From the NCBI RefSeq assembly GCF_019904235.1, contig NZ_CP063202.1, positions 2,666,001 to 2,730,000 of the forward strand: 64,000 nt of DNA. The letters run 5' to 3'. The notes beneath the pieces were generated by a model, which made no database searches, was not told the origin of the DNA, and saw only the letters and a list, made by a program, of their open reading frames with translations. Positions 9,236 through 17,597 of the stretch are shown in pieces. Position 1 is the stretch's first letter; every line of letters begins with the position of its first letter. The stretch is from Erythrobacter sp. SCSIO 43205. Lineage in GTDB: Bacteria; Pseudomonadota; Alphaproteobacteria; Sphingomonadales; Sphingomonadaceae. The position numbers and the translations under genes are program-made.

Positions 9236-9897
9236 ACGCCGCTTGACCCTGCAGATTTCAACTGGGTTGCCACCACGGCTGCCTGTGTGCGGTCGGCAAC
9301 GCCCAGCTTTGCGATCAGGCGTTCGACGTGAACCTTTACCGTTGCCGGACTGATTTCGAGTTTGCGCGCGATTTCTTTATTCGTGAGGCCTTGAGCCACG
9401 TGCTCGACCACTTCCTGCTCGCGCTCGGTCAGGATTTTGCCAAGGTCACCTGTCGCGCTCGATACCGGGTCGCTTTTCATGGCCGCGCTGACCAAGTCCA
9501 GCGGAATGGCAGAGCGCCCGTCGAGCACTTGTGCGATAGCGGCGCGAAGATCGCCGATTTCGGTGTCTTTCAGGACATATCCCGCAGCGCCCGCCGACAA
9601 TGCGGTGCGCACATAGCCCGGCATATCGTGAAGGGTAAGCATGATGACTTTGGTAGAAAGGCCAAGTGCCGCGATCTGGCGGGTGGCCTCAAGTCCATCA
9701 ATGCCCTCGCCCAGGCGAACATCCATCAAGACAATGTCAGGCTCTATCTCACGCACCATTTCAATGGCTTGCTCGCCAGTGGATGCAAGATGAATATCAC
9801 CAAAGCCATCACCTGAAAGGACCGCGCGCAGCCCTTCACGGGCCAGTTGGTGATCATCAACGATGAGGATGGTGGGGGTGGTGGATGGTGAGGACAT
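9232..9897 (-). CDS. NarL/FixJ-family response regulator
   Basis: A 221-residue DNA-binding regulator. The receiver domain (about 9-125) has D14/D15, phospho-acceptor D59 (LMDVRL) and a Lys in YVLKDTE. A LuxR-type helix-turn-helix occupies about 155-212, with the typical LTEREQEVVEHVAQG and NKEIARKLEISPATVKVHV segments. It lies between two kinase genes. The upstream kinase is of the HisKA_3 type that normally pairs with this regulator class, so that kinase is the likely cognate sensor. The ATG is at 9897, 19 bases after the kinase stop. Targets are unknown; an inverted repeat upstream of the kinase (11173-11201) could be an autoregulatory site. Confidence 0.93.
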   Translation of the reverse strand: MSSPSTTPTILIVDDHQLAREGLRAVLSGDGFGDIHLASTGEQAIEMVREIEPDIVLMDVRLGEGIDGLEATRQIAALGLSTKVIMLTLHDMPGYVRTALSAGAAGYVLKDTEIGDLRAAIAQVLDGRSAIPLDLVSAAMKSDPVSSATGDLGKILTEREQEVVEHVAQGLTNKEIARKLEISPATVKVHVERLIAKLGVADRTQAAVVATQLKSAGSSGV

Positions 9898-9916
9898 ATA
9901 GTGCAGCTTTCAGCTA

Positions 9917-11029
9917 TCAGTTTTCAGCAGGCAAGCGCGCTTCGACAAAGACACCGCGCTCGGCGCCCGCGCCCCATTCCAGCGTACCGCCAATTGCGCT
10001 CATGCGTTCTTTCATCACTTCAATCCCCACATTGTTGCCGCTTTGCGCGCCTGCTTTTCGGGTTTCTTCGGACGGACCTTCACCGTGGTCTTCGATGCGC
10101 AAGGTGAGAGGGTCGGTGTCAAAACGCGCTTCGATCAAGACATCGCAGGGTGCGCCGGCGTGCTTGCGAATATTGGCTACGGCCTCTTGCGCCACCCGAA
10201 ACACTGCGGTTTCGACCAGCGGCGAGAGGCGCTTTGGGCTGGCGACCAGTGTTTGCGTGACGCGATAGCCATCGGCTTCAAGCCCTTCTCCCAGCGCTTG
10301 AAGCGCGGGCAGAAGTCCAAGGTCATCGAGCATTGTCGGGCGAAGGCCAGCAATCACTCGCCGCAATTCCGAGACGAGCGAGCGCGCAACGTCAGCAGGA
10401 TTAATCGCGCCCTCATCGGCATCGTCTGTCAGCTTTGCGCGTTGCGCCGGATTATCCAGAATGCGCACCAGCGCGGTCGCGGTTTGCGCCACACCGTCGT
10501 GGAGTTCATGGCTTACCCTGCGGCGCTCTTCCTCTTGCGCGGTAAATATCCGCTCCAGCAGCATCGCCAGTGTCTTCTCGCGGCTTTGCAGCGCGCTCAC
10601 CAGATCGGCCCGCTCACGCTCGCGCCTGATGCGGTCGATGGCAAGCCCCATCTGCTCCAGTTCCATCCGGAAAGCCTCGCGATCTTCGGGGTCGGAGATA
10701 TCCGCGAGCCTCTCAAGACCATCGACCACCAGCCACGCAAGGGTAACGTCCTCCTCGCCCGGCGCCTGAATGGGAATGCCCGCCTCGCCCTTTTCCAGCT
10801 TTTCCGCCTCGCGCACAGACGCAGCCCGGCAGCCGACAAAGAAAGCAAGACGCATGGCGCAGCGCTTAACGATCTCGTCCAACGTATCGCTTGTCGCAGC
10901 TGCCAGTTCGCGTCCGGAAACCGACAAAAGCCGCAGCCTTGCCGAACGCGCTTCGGCGGCACGGTAAAGCTCGCGCAGTTCGGCAATGGTTTCGCCATCT
11001 GAAGGCAAAGTAGAAAGCGTATCAGGCAT
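9917..11029 (-). CDS. Sensor histidine kinase, NarX/DegS type (HisKA_3)
   Basis: A 370-residue cytoplasmic kinase with no transmembrane segment. Residues 30-135 resemble a degenerate GAF sensor domain, followed by a coiled-coil linker at about 130-165. The HisKA_3 box EEERRRVSHELHDG places the phospho-acceptor at H177 (ELHD), and a short HATPase domain follows (EAVANIRKHA, EDHGEGP). The final LPAEN end is typical. It is the first gene of a four-gene two-component operon and should phosphorylate the NarL-type regulator encoded next. The input is unknown; two Cys in the GAF-like region (near 57 and 67) could serve redox or metal sensing, which is speculative. Confidence 0.92.
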   Translation of the reverse strand: MPDTLSTLPSDGETIAELRELYRAAEARSARLRLLSVSGRELAAATSDTLDEIVKRCAMRLAFFVGCRAASVREAEKLEKGEAGIPIQAPGEEDVTLAWLVVDGLERLADISDPEDREAFRMELEQMGLAIDRIRRERERADLVSALQSREKTLAMLLERIFTAQEEERRRVSHELHDGVAQTATALVRILDNPAQRAKLTDDADEGAINPADVARSLVSELRRVIAGLRPTMLDDLGLLPALQALGEGLEADGYRVTQTLVASPKRLSPLVETAVFRVAQEAVANIRKHAGAPCDVLIEARFDTDPLTLRIEDHGEGPSEETRKAGAQSGNNVGIEVMKERMSAIGGTLEWGAGAERGVFVEARLPAEN

Positions 11030-11435
11030 TGGCGCAACATAGTGCCCCTTGCGAAAACTGCATAGGCCACACAGCGTAGGCCGGGAAGCTCGCCAGTTGG
11101 CAGATTTTGCCGTCGATCGCTTCGTCTATCTCTCCAATCACTCGGCGAGGCCGGGTTGTCGAAGGTTTTTCCTACGGGGTTTTTCCCTCCACCATCCCGT
11201 AAGGGGGCCGTCGCGAAAGAAGGCAAAACTTTGATCGACTTTCGCAAAGCAGCCCGGTTCTCACCGATACGAAATTGAACATCGAGCATGACACCGCGCG
11301 ATCCGCCTTTTCCCAATCGGCTGATTGCAACTTCCCCCAAGAGCAGGAGAGCCCTGCTCCAATCCTTCCGGCGGGCGACATCTTTCTTGCAAGGCGTCGC
11401 CCGCCAATTTTTGTTTGAACGAATGTAAGAGATCG
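11030..11435 (+). other. 406-base divergent intergenic region
   Basis: No gene is supported between the kinase start at 11029 and the DUF2490 start at 11436; the frames that cross it look like noise. It should contain the promoters for both directions. The one structure I see is an inverted repeat, TACGGG (11173-11178) and CCCGTA (11196-11201), separated by 17 bases. A minus-strand reading crossing 11172-12242 is antisense to the DUF2490 gene and is not supported. Confidence 0.6.
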
Positions 11436-12116
11436 ATGCAAAGCACCAAATTGGCCCTTGTTGCCGCAGCCGTAACGCTTCCCCTCGCCACCCCGGCGTC
11501 TGCGACCGAAGATGATCTGAACGTCTGGACGGGCCAGTTCGTCACAATTGATCTTGGGGAAGATAGCAATTGGTACATTCGCGGCGAAGCGCAGGAGCGT
11601 TTTACCAATGACGCGGACCGGCTGGGCCAGCTGCTTTTGCGCAGTTTCGTAGGGTATCGCATCACCGACAAGGTCAACATTGGCGGGGGCTATGCCTACA
11701 TCCTCACCGATCCGGTGGGCCCGGCAAAGACCAATGAGCACCGCTTTTACCAAGAGCTGAACGTGCGTTTGATCGAGAAAGACGGCGTGACGCTGGATTC
11801 GCGCACCCGGCTTGAACAGCGCACCTTTGAAGAGGGCGACGGCACTTCCTGGCGCTTTCGCAATTTCGTGCAATTGCGCGTGCCGATCACCGAGAACAAC
11901 AAGCTCAACCTCTACACCGAGCCATTTATTGAGCTCAACGATACGCAGTTTCAATCGGGCGGGCTTAGCGTGTGGCGCAATTTCGTAGGCGTAACTGTAC
12001 CGCTTGGCGATGGGATCACCATGGTGCCGGGTTATCTCAACCAGACCGTGTTTCGCGAAGGCCGCGAAAACCGCATGGATCACGTCGCCAATGTGAATGT
12101 GTTTTTTGCGTTCTAG
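11436..12116 (+). CDS. DUF2490 domain protein, probable outer-membrane beta-barrel
   Basis: A 226-residue protein with a cleavable signal peptide (about 1-23, ending ATPASA). The mature part is made of alternating beta strands, such as WYIRGEAQERF, VGYRITDKVNIGGGYAYI and LNLYTEPFIELND, and ends in Phe as outer-membrane barrels do. It matches the DUF2490 pattern, a family without assigned function. The ATG at 11436 is chosen because the signal peptide begins there; an upstream in-frame reading to 11325 lacks export features. It stands alone between the two-component operon and the Hyu cluster, and one of the adjacent regulators may control it. Confidence 0.85.
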   Translation: MQSTKLALVAAAVTLPLATPASATEDDLNVWTGQFVTIDLGEDSNWYIRGEAQERFTNDADRLGQLLLRSFVGYRITDKVNIGGGYAYILTDPVGPAKTNEHRFYQELNVRLIEKDGVTLDSRTRLEQRTFEEGDGTSWRFRNFVQLRVPITENNKLNLYTEPFIELNDTQFQSGGLSVWRNFVGVTVPLGDGITMVPGYLNQTVFREGRENRMDHVANVNVFFAF

Positions 12117-12316
12117 GCCAAGTGAGCGCGCCCGCGTTTGAGACACTTGAGACACTGTCCAAAGGCAGAAATCCCAAAGACCCCTTACACCCTTGGAAAT
12201 CAGTCTAAGCAACTGAAAAATGGAAAATTTTTGGGCGGGCATTGCGCCAGTTTAGCGACCACCCGGCGTGTAGGAAACGAGCAGGCCAAATCCTACATTT
12301 GCCCTGCCCGTTAACC

Positions 12317-13528
12317 TTACATCAGGCCTTTCTCTTTTTTCTCGGCAATCTGCGCCTCGTCCCATCCCAAAAGCTCGCTCAAGACTTCTGCGTTGTGCTG
12401 TCCGGGCGTTACCGGAGCGGTTCTGCGTACGCCGCTTTGGGATTTGGAGAAACGCGGGAAAGCGTTCTGCATCTTCAAGGGGCCATGGCCTTCTGTATCG
12501 ACTTCGATAATCGCCTCACGGTCCTTGAAATGAGGGTCTTGAAGCATATCCTTGGCGGTGTAGACGCGCCCTGCGGGGATCGAATATTCGATCATCAGCG
12601 CATCCAGCTCATCAATCGTGAGCGTGGCTGTCCATTCATTGATGAGATCATCAAGCTCGGTCTGATGCACCCCGCGCGCCAAATGAGTCGCATAGCGTTC
12701 ATCTTCAGCCAGTTCCGGCCGCCCCATCGCCTGTGCCAAGCGCTTGAAAATCGCATCGTTGTTGGCACCGATCATAAACGGACCATCGCTGCATGAATAG
12801 ACATTGCTCGGCGCAATTCCGGGGAGGATTGAACCGGAGCGTTCGCGGATAAATCCGTTATAGTCATATTCGGGGACCAGCCCTTCCATGACCTGCAAGA
12901 CCGCTTCGTAAAGCGCGGTGTCAATCACCTGACCCTCACCCGTTTTTTCGCGGTGGTGTAATGCGGCGAGCACGCCCATCGTGCCGTAAGTCGCACAAAG
13001 AGTGTCGCCGATGGAAATGCCCATGCGCGCAGGTGGTCTGTCAGGGTCACCCACGATGTAGCGCCAGCCGCCCATCGCCTCGCCAATGCCGCCAAATCCG
13101 GCGCGGGTGGAGTAGGGGCCAGTCTGGCCATAACCCGACATTCGCGCGATGATGAGGCCGGGGTTGGTCTTGTGCAGCTCTTCAGGAGAAAGCCCCCATT
13201 TCTCCAGCGTTCCGGGCTTGAAATTCTCGACCAGAATATCGGCTTTCGCGATCAGTTGCCGCGCAATCTCCTGACCTTCGGGTACGCGCAAATTGCAAGT
13301 GACCGAGCGCTTGTTGCGCGCAATCACTTCCCATTGGACCTTTTCCTCGCCCTGCCCCCATTCGCGCATGGGGTCGCCTTTTCCGGGAGGCTCCAGTTTG
13401 ATGACATCCGCGCCCATATCGCCCAGCAGTTGTCCGCAAAAAGGCCCTGCGAGAAGCTGGCCCATTTCAACTACGCGCAAGCCAGCCAGCGCGCCGGGGC
13501 TGGCTCCTGTGTCGAGCGGCTTACCCAT
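12317..13528 (-). CDS. Family III CoA-transferase (CaiB/BaiF)
   Basis: A 403-residue protein with the N-terminal RVVEMGQLLAGPFCGQLLGDMGADVIKLE and NKRSVTCNLR signatures of CaiB/BaiF/formyl-CoA transferases. These move CoA between a donor thioester and a free carboxylic acid. The segment GQVIDTALYEAVL aligns with the active-site region. By my alignment the catalytic Asp of formyl-CoA transferase (D169) is Glu here, which should be checked. The ATG at 13528 overlaps the HyuB stop by 8 bases (ATGGGTAA); the longer reading upstream is out-of-frame HyuB DNA. As last gene of the Hyu cluster it probably activates the acid produced by HyuAB. The donor and acceptor are unknown. Confidence 0.9.
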   Translation of the reverse strand: MGKPLDTGASPGALAGLRVVEMGQLLAGPFCGQLLGDMGADVIKLEPPGKGDPMREWGQGEEKVQWEVIARNKRSVTCNLRVPEGQEIARQLIAKADILVENFKPGTLEKWGLSPEELHKTNPGLIIARMSGYGQTGPYSTRAGFGGIGEAMGGWRYIVGDPDRPPARMGISIGDTLCATYGTMGVLAALHHREKTGEGQVIDTALYEAVLQVMEGLVPEYDYNGFIRERSGSILPGIAPSNVYSCSDGPFMIGANNDAIFKRLAQAMGRPELAEDERYATHLARGVHQTELDDLINEWTATLTIDELDALMIEYSIPAGRVYTAKDMLQDPHFKDREAIIEVDTEGHGPLKMQNAFPRFSKSQSGVRRTAPVTPGQHNAEVLSELLGWDEAQIAEKKEKGLM

Positions 13529-15416
13529 GACGCCCCCCCAGCTTTTGTGCATCCCATGACGGCTGGATCGGCGCGGCAAGCCCTGTTTCCTCCTCGCATT
13601 TCTCGCGCAAAGCCTCGATGCCGGGGCCATAGTCGAAAAGCGGTAGCTCGCCGCGCGATGCCTTGATCTCTTCGCGCAGCGCCTCTGTCGCCGATGCGTC
13701 GACCGTGTGGTCGTCTGTGATGACAACGCCGTAATCGCGCGCGCCCTCGACGGTGACGAGGCCTTGGCGCACTTCGAGCGCGACGAGTTCGGAATCACGT
13801 GTCAGTGGGTCGCCCCAGCCCCCGCCGCCCCATGTGATGAAGTGGAGTTGCTCGCCCGCTTTCACCTCGACATCTTCGACCTTGTTGCCGACGATCTCGG
13901 TGGTGCCATCGAGCCGCTCAATCAGCTTGGTTGCGCGCTTGCCCGGGTGGCCGCCATTGACGCCCCACGGGGGCACAAACCAGCGGTCATCGTGGATCGC
14001 AATCGCGCCGTCGGCGAGGAAGCGGTAGGTCATGTGAATACCATTACCGCCGCGGTGGAGGCCAGCGCCGCCAGAATCCTTCTCGGTTTCATAGCGTTCA
14101 ATCCGCAGTGGGAAGTAGCGCTCCAGAAACTCGTTGGGCACATTGGTGAAACCCGGCCAGAGCGAGTGTCCATCGGGACCATCGCCAAGAGGCCGACCGG
14201 GAATGCCGCCAAAACCGATCTGGAACAGCTGGAACCAATCCGCCTTCTTGCCTTCTCGGTTGTCCCAGCCAGAGTAGAAAAGGTGAGGCGAAGAAGAGAA
14301 GCCAGCGGCGTTCAGGAACTCCGGCGTGCCCTGCCCCAGCAGACCGCCCAGAATGTCGAAAATCCGGCCCAAAGCATGAGTGCGGCCTGACAAGGCTGCG
14401 GGGAACTTGGGCTTCAGCAATGAGCCTTCGGGAATGCGGACTTCGATGAGGTCATAGAAGCCATCATTGAAGAGGATCTGCGGGTCGAAGACCATGATCA
14501 TGTAGATGCCAAAGAACATCTTGAACATATTCTCGTTCAAGTAGAAATTGATCGAGGCGGCTGACTGCGGGTCGGTGCCGTCGAAGTCGAGGATGACCTT
14601 ATCGCCTTCGCGCCACATGGTGCATTTGATCTTATAAGGGCCATAGCCCTTGCCATCGTCGCAAATGAAATCTTCAAAGCTCGCCTTGGCTTCAGGGATT
14701 GCCTGACCGATAAGCGCCTTCATCGCGCGGTGGTTGCGGGCGAGGAGTTCCTGCGTGGCTGAGTAGTATACATCGTCGCCAAAGCGCTCCGCCATTTCGA
14801 CGAGGCGGTTGGAGGCGACGCGGCAGCTGGCGATGAGCGCGTTGAGGTCAGCCTGACACCAATCGGGTTTGCGCGTTTGGTGCATGACGAGCTTCATCAG
14901 GTCGTCGTTGTATTCATGCCTTTTCCAAATCTTTACCGGCGGAATGCGTACGCCTTCCTGAAAGATCGAGGTCGCCTCAATCGGCATGGAGCCGGGTACC
15001 ATGCCGCCAATATCGGACTGGTGGCCGAACATGGCGGTGTAGGCGATAAGACGCCCGTCCTTAAACACCGGCAGCATTACGAGCCAGTCGTTCGAGTGGC
15101 TGATCGCGCCTTCGCAACTGTAAGGATCGGAGAGGAAGATCATGTCCCCGTCCTCGATCGTTCCGTCAAAGCTCTTGAGGAAGCCGCCGATGAAGCTGCC
15201 GAATTGTCCGACGATCATCTTGCCCGACGGATCAGCGATCAGCGGAAATGCGTCGCCCTGCTCGCGTATGCCGGGGCTCATCGCGGTGCGCACAAGGGTC
15301 GCATCCATCTCGATCCGGGCATTGCGCAGCGCGTTCTCGATGATGTCCAATGTGACCGGATCAATATCGAGCCTTTTGAAGGGCGCAGGATTGGTTTCGA
15401 TGATTTGTGCTGGCAT
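13521..15416 (-). CDS. Hydantoinase B/oxoprolinase-family subunit (HyuB)
   Basis: A 631-residue HyuB-type subunit. It has the family N-terminus (DPVTLDIIENALRNARIEMD), SGRTHALGRI in the middle and the C-terminal GGGGWGDPLTRD. HyuA and HyuB proteins form complexes in ATP-dependent N-methylhydantoinase, 5-oxoprolinase, acetone carboxylase and acetophenone carboxylase, so hydrolysis and carboxylation are both possible. The ATG at 15416 has a good GAGGAG site upstream; a longer reading to 15536 would translate a palindromic repeat and is rejected. Downstream overlap with the CoA-transferase indicates coupling. The real substrate cannot be read from the sequence. Confidence 0.9.
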   Translation of the reverse strand: MPAQIIETNPAPFKRLDIDPVTLDIIENALRNARIEMDATLVRTAMSPGIREQGDAFPLIADPSGKMIVGQFGSFIGGFLKSFDGTIEDGDMIFLSDPYSCEGAISHSNDWLVMLPVFKDGRLIAYTAMFGHQSDIGGMVPGSMPIEATSIFQEGVRIPPVKIWKRHEYNDDLMKLVMHQTRKPDWCQADLNALIASCRVASNRLVEMAERFGDDVYYSATQELLARNHRAMKALIGQAIPEAKASFEDFICDDGKGYGPYKIKCTMWREGDKVILDFDGTDPQSAASINFYLNENMFKMFFGIYMIMVFDPQILFNDGFYDLIEVRIPEGSLLKPKFPAALSGRTHALGRIFDILGGLLGQGTPEFLNAAGFSSSPHLFYSGWDNREGKKADWFQLFQIGFGGIPGRPLGDGPDGHSLWPGFTNVPNEFLERYFPLRIERYETEKDSGGAGLHRGGNGIHMTYRFLADGAIAIHDDRWFVPPWGVNGGHPGKRATKLIERLDGTTEIVGNKVEDVEVKAGEQLHFITWGGGGWGDPLTRDSELVALEVRQGLVTVEGARDYGVVITDDHTVDASATEALREEIKASRGELPLFDYGPGIEALREKCEEETGLAAPIQPSWDAQKLGGRHG

Positions 15417-15448
15417 TGGGAGAAACTCCTCAGAAATCTCTGTTGCGC

Positions 15449-15523
15449 TTCCCCGCGAAGGCGGGGATCGAGGGGCAATCGGGCGCAGAGTTTTTCGGCT
15501 CTGGGCCCCCGCCTTCGCGGGGG
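15449..15523. repeat. Paired palindromic (REP-like) element
   Basis: Two copies of a CCCCGC-GAAG/TTCG-GCGGGG palindrome lie at 15449-15468 and 15506-15523, about 38 bases apart, inside the 129-base gap between hyuA and hyuB. Each copy can fold as its own hairpin and the two can also pair with each other. Palindromes of this type are common between genes in Sphingomonadales (established knowledge, recalled rather than searched). Being inside an operon, the element could stabilise the mRNA or attenuate HyuB expression. Confidence 0.75.
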
Positions 15524-15545
15524 AGCGGAAAGGCAATTGAAACGA

Positions 15546-17597
15546 TCACGACGGATTAATCAAAATATTGCCGACCGCGTCGATTGAAGCGGTGCAGTCG
15601 TGTTCGACGAGCGTCGTTGAATCCATCTCGGTGATGATCGCAGGGCCGGGAATGGTGTCGCCTTGCAGCAGCTTTGAGCGGTCGTAGATAACAGCCGCGC
15701 GCTCTTCGCCATCCATCCACAGCGTGTGATCTTTTATCTTCGCATGGGCGGGATCGCCATTGCCTTTGGGAAGTTCAGCAGCCTCCAATTCGAGCGCCTC
15801 GCCAAGAGCCACCGCCCGCAGGTTCACGATCTCATGCGGGGTATCCATGTTGAAGGTGAAGAGGCGGCGGTGCTCTTCATCAAAGCGTTCAAGGATGCCT
15901 TCGATGCCTTTCTCTTGCAAGGTGGCTTGGTCAATTGTGAGTGGGACTTCAAAGGCTTGTCCGGCATAGCGCACATCGACTTCGAACTCGCTTGTGATGG
16001 TGTCCGAAGGGATGCCGTCAGCCTCAAGCTCAGCGCGGGTCTGCGCTGCCATCTCATCGAGCAGCGCGATGAGATCGCTCACATCGGTTTGGCCTGCAAG
16101 CTTGCTGAAAGACCGCGCCGTCTCAGTCCGCATCCGCGTTGTTGCATCGCCAAGTGCACACAAAACACCCGGCGAAACGGGCGAAACTGCGGGCCAACTT
16201 CCCATCAGTTTCGCAACAGCGTTGACGTGCAAAGGCCCCGCCCCGCCAAAGCCCATCAGGGCAAAGTGGCGCGGGTCGTAGCCTTGCTGAACGCTGATCA
16301 TGCGAAGCGCGCCGAACATATTCTCGTTCACAATGTCGATGATCCCGCGCGCTGCATCCATAAGGCTGACCCCAAGCGCATCGGCGATGGTCTGCACCGC
16401 CGCTTTCGCACCTTCGCGGTCGAGCTTGAACGAACCACCAAGAAGATCTTCGGGAAGGTAGCCCAGCACCACATTGGCATCAGTCACCGTCGGCAATTCG
16501 CCGCCCTTGGAATAGGCAACCGGCCCCGGCACAGCGCCCGCGCTTTCAGGGCCCACACGCAGCGCTCCTGTGAGCTCAGGAACGTGAGCGATAGAACCGC
16601 CTCCTGCGCCAACCGTCTTCACATCGAGAGCCGAAGCGCGCACTGACAAGTGCCCGACTTCGGTCGTGCGCACCCGGCGCGGTTCGAGGTTTTCGATAAG
16701 AGCAACGTCGGTCGAGGTGCCACCGACATCAAGAGTGAGGATGTTTTTAAGTCCAGCGTTCTTCGCCACCCAGACAGCACCCGTCACCCCGCCAGCAGGG
16801 CCGGACATGAGGATGTTGACGGGATGCTCTTCGGCCTTCTGGCTGCTCATAAGCCCGCCATCAGAGCGCAGCAGCGAAAGCTTACCCTTCACCCCCGCTT
16901 CAACCAGCTTGTCGCGCAGGTTCGAGACATAATTGCCAACCACCGGACGCACGGCAGCATTGGCGACCGTCGAAAGCGTGCGCTCATATTCCTGCATTTC
17001 GGGAAGCACTTCGTGGCTCAAGGAAATCGGCACCGAGCCGCCGAAGACTTCCTCGGCAATCGCGCCGATTTGCTTCTCATGCGCGCCGTTTACATAGGCG
17101 TTGATCAGGCTGACCGTGATCGCCTCAACCCCTTGCGCTTTCAATTGCTCCAAGGCCGCGCGGGCGCCTGCCTCATCGACGGCACGCACTTCATTGCCAT
17201 CGGCGTCCATGCGCCCGCCCACGGTGAGCGTGTCCTCAAGCGCGGCGAGCGGCTGAGGCTTGGGCCATACGATCCACGCGGCAAGGCCCCCGGGCACAAA
17301 GCTGCGCGCGATCTGCATGATGTCGCGGTAGCCCTCGGTCGTGATCAGCCCGACGCGCGCGCCTTTGCCTTCAAGCACCGCATTGGTTGCAACCGTCGTG
17401 CCGTGGAGGAAAAACTCAATATCGCCCGGATCAACGCCCGCCTGCTCGGTGATAGCCAGAACGCCGTTCAAAATTCCTTCCGAGCTATCGTGCGGGGTCG
17501 AAGGCGTTTTGTGCCGCCAAAACCCGCCGCTTTTTTGGTCAAACAAGAGCAAGTCGGTGAACGTACCCCCCACGTCCACTCCAAGACGATAGCGCAT
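15546..17597 (-). CDS. Hydantoinase A/oxoprolinase-family subunit (HyuA)
   Basis: A 683-residue ATP-dependent subunit. The N-terminus RLGVDVGGTFTDLLLFD and the internal LTLDVGGTSTDVALI are the two phosphate-binding motifs of the acetate-kinase/actin-like fold; GAGGGSIA, VGPESAGAVPGPV and FGGAGPLH are further family signatures. It should pair with HyuB to activate a carbonyl or amide substrate with ATP. The ATG at 17597 shares one base with the stop of the HMG-CoA-lyase-like gene (TGATG), and the residues before it are noise. The length is normal for the family. Membership does not distinguish hydantoinase, oxoprolinase and carboxylase activity. Confidence 0.92.
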   Translation of the reverse strand: MRYRLGVDVGGTFTDLLLFDQKSGGFWRHKTPSTPHDSSEGILNGVLAITEQAGVDPGDIEFFLHGTTVATNAVLEGKGARVGLITTEGYRDIMQIARSFVPGGLAAWIVWPKPQPLAALEDTLTVGGRMDADGNEVRAVDEAGARAALEQLKAQGVEAITVSLINAYVNGAHEKQIGAIAEEVFGGSVPISLSHEVLPEMQEYERTLSTVANAAVRPVVGNYVSNLRDKLVEAGVKGKLSLLRSDGGLMSSQKAEEHPVNILMSGPAGGVTGAVWVAKNAGLKNILTLDVGGTSTDVALIENLEPRRVRTTEVGHLSVRASALDVKTVGAGGGSIAHVPELTGALRVGPESAGAVPGPVAYSKGGELPTVTDANVVLGYLPEDLLGGSFKLDREGAKAAVQTIADALGVSLMDAARGIIDIVNENMFGALRMISVQQGYDPRHFALMGFGGAGPLHVNAVAKLMGSWPAVSPVSPGVLCALGDATTRMRTETARSFSKLAGQTDVSDLIALLDEMAAQTRAELEADGIPSDTITSEFEVDVRYAGQAFEVPLTIDQATLQEKGIEGILERFDEEHRRLFTFNMDTPHEIVNLRAVALGEALELEAAELPKGNGDPAHAKIKDHTLWMDGEERAAVIYDRSKLLQGDTIPGPAIITEMDSTTLVEHDCTASIDAVGNILINPS

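Noticed and set aside
12138..12155. Tandem TTGAGACAC direct repeat
   Set aside because: Only two short copies in a convergent gap, with no promoter or target-site context; probably chance.
11172..12242. 356-residue minus-strand frame across the DUF2490 gene
   Set aside because: The plus strand encodes a signal peptide and a coherent beta-barrel; the minus translation has no recognisable feature.
15417..15536. N-terminal extension of HyuB through the palindromic repeat
   Set aside because: The extra residues encode the repeat and no family sequence, while ATG 15416 has a strong ribosome-binding site.
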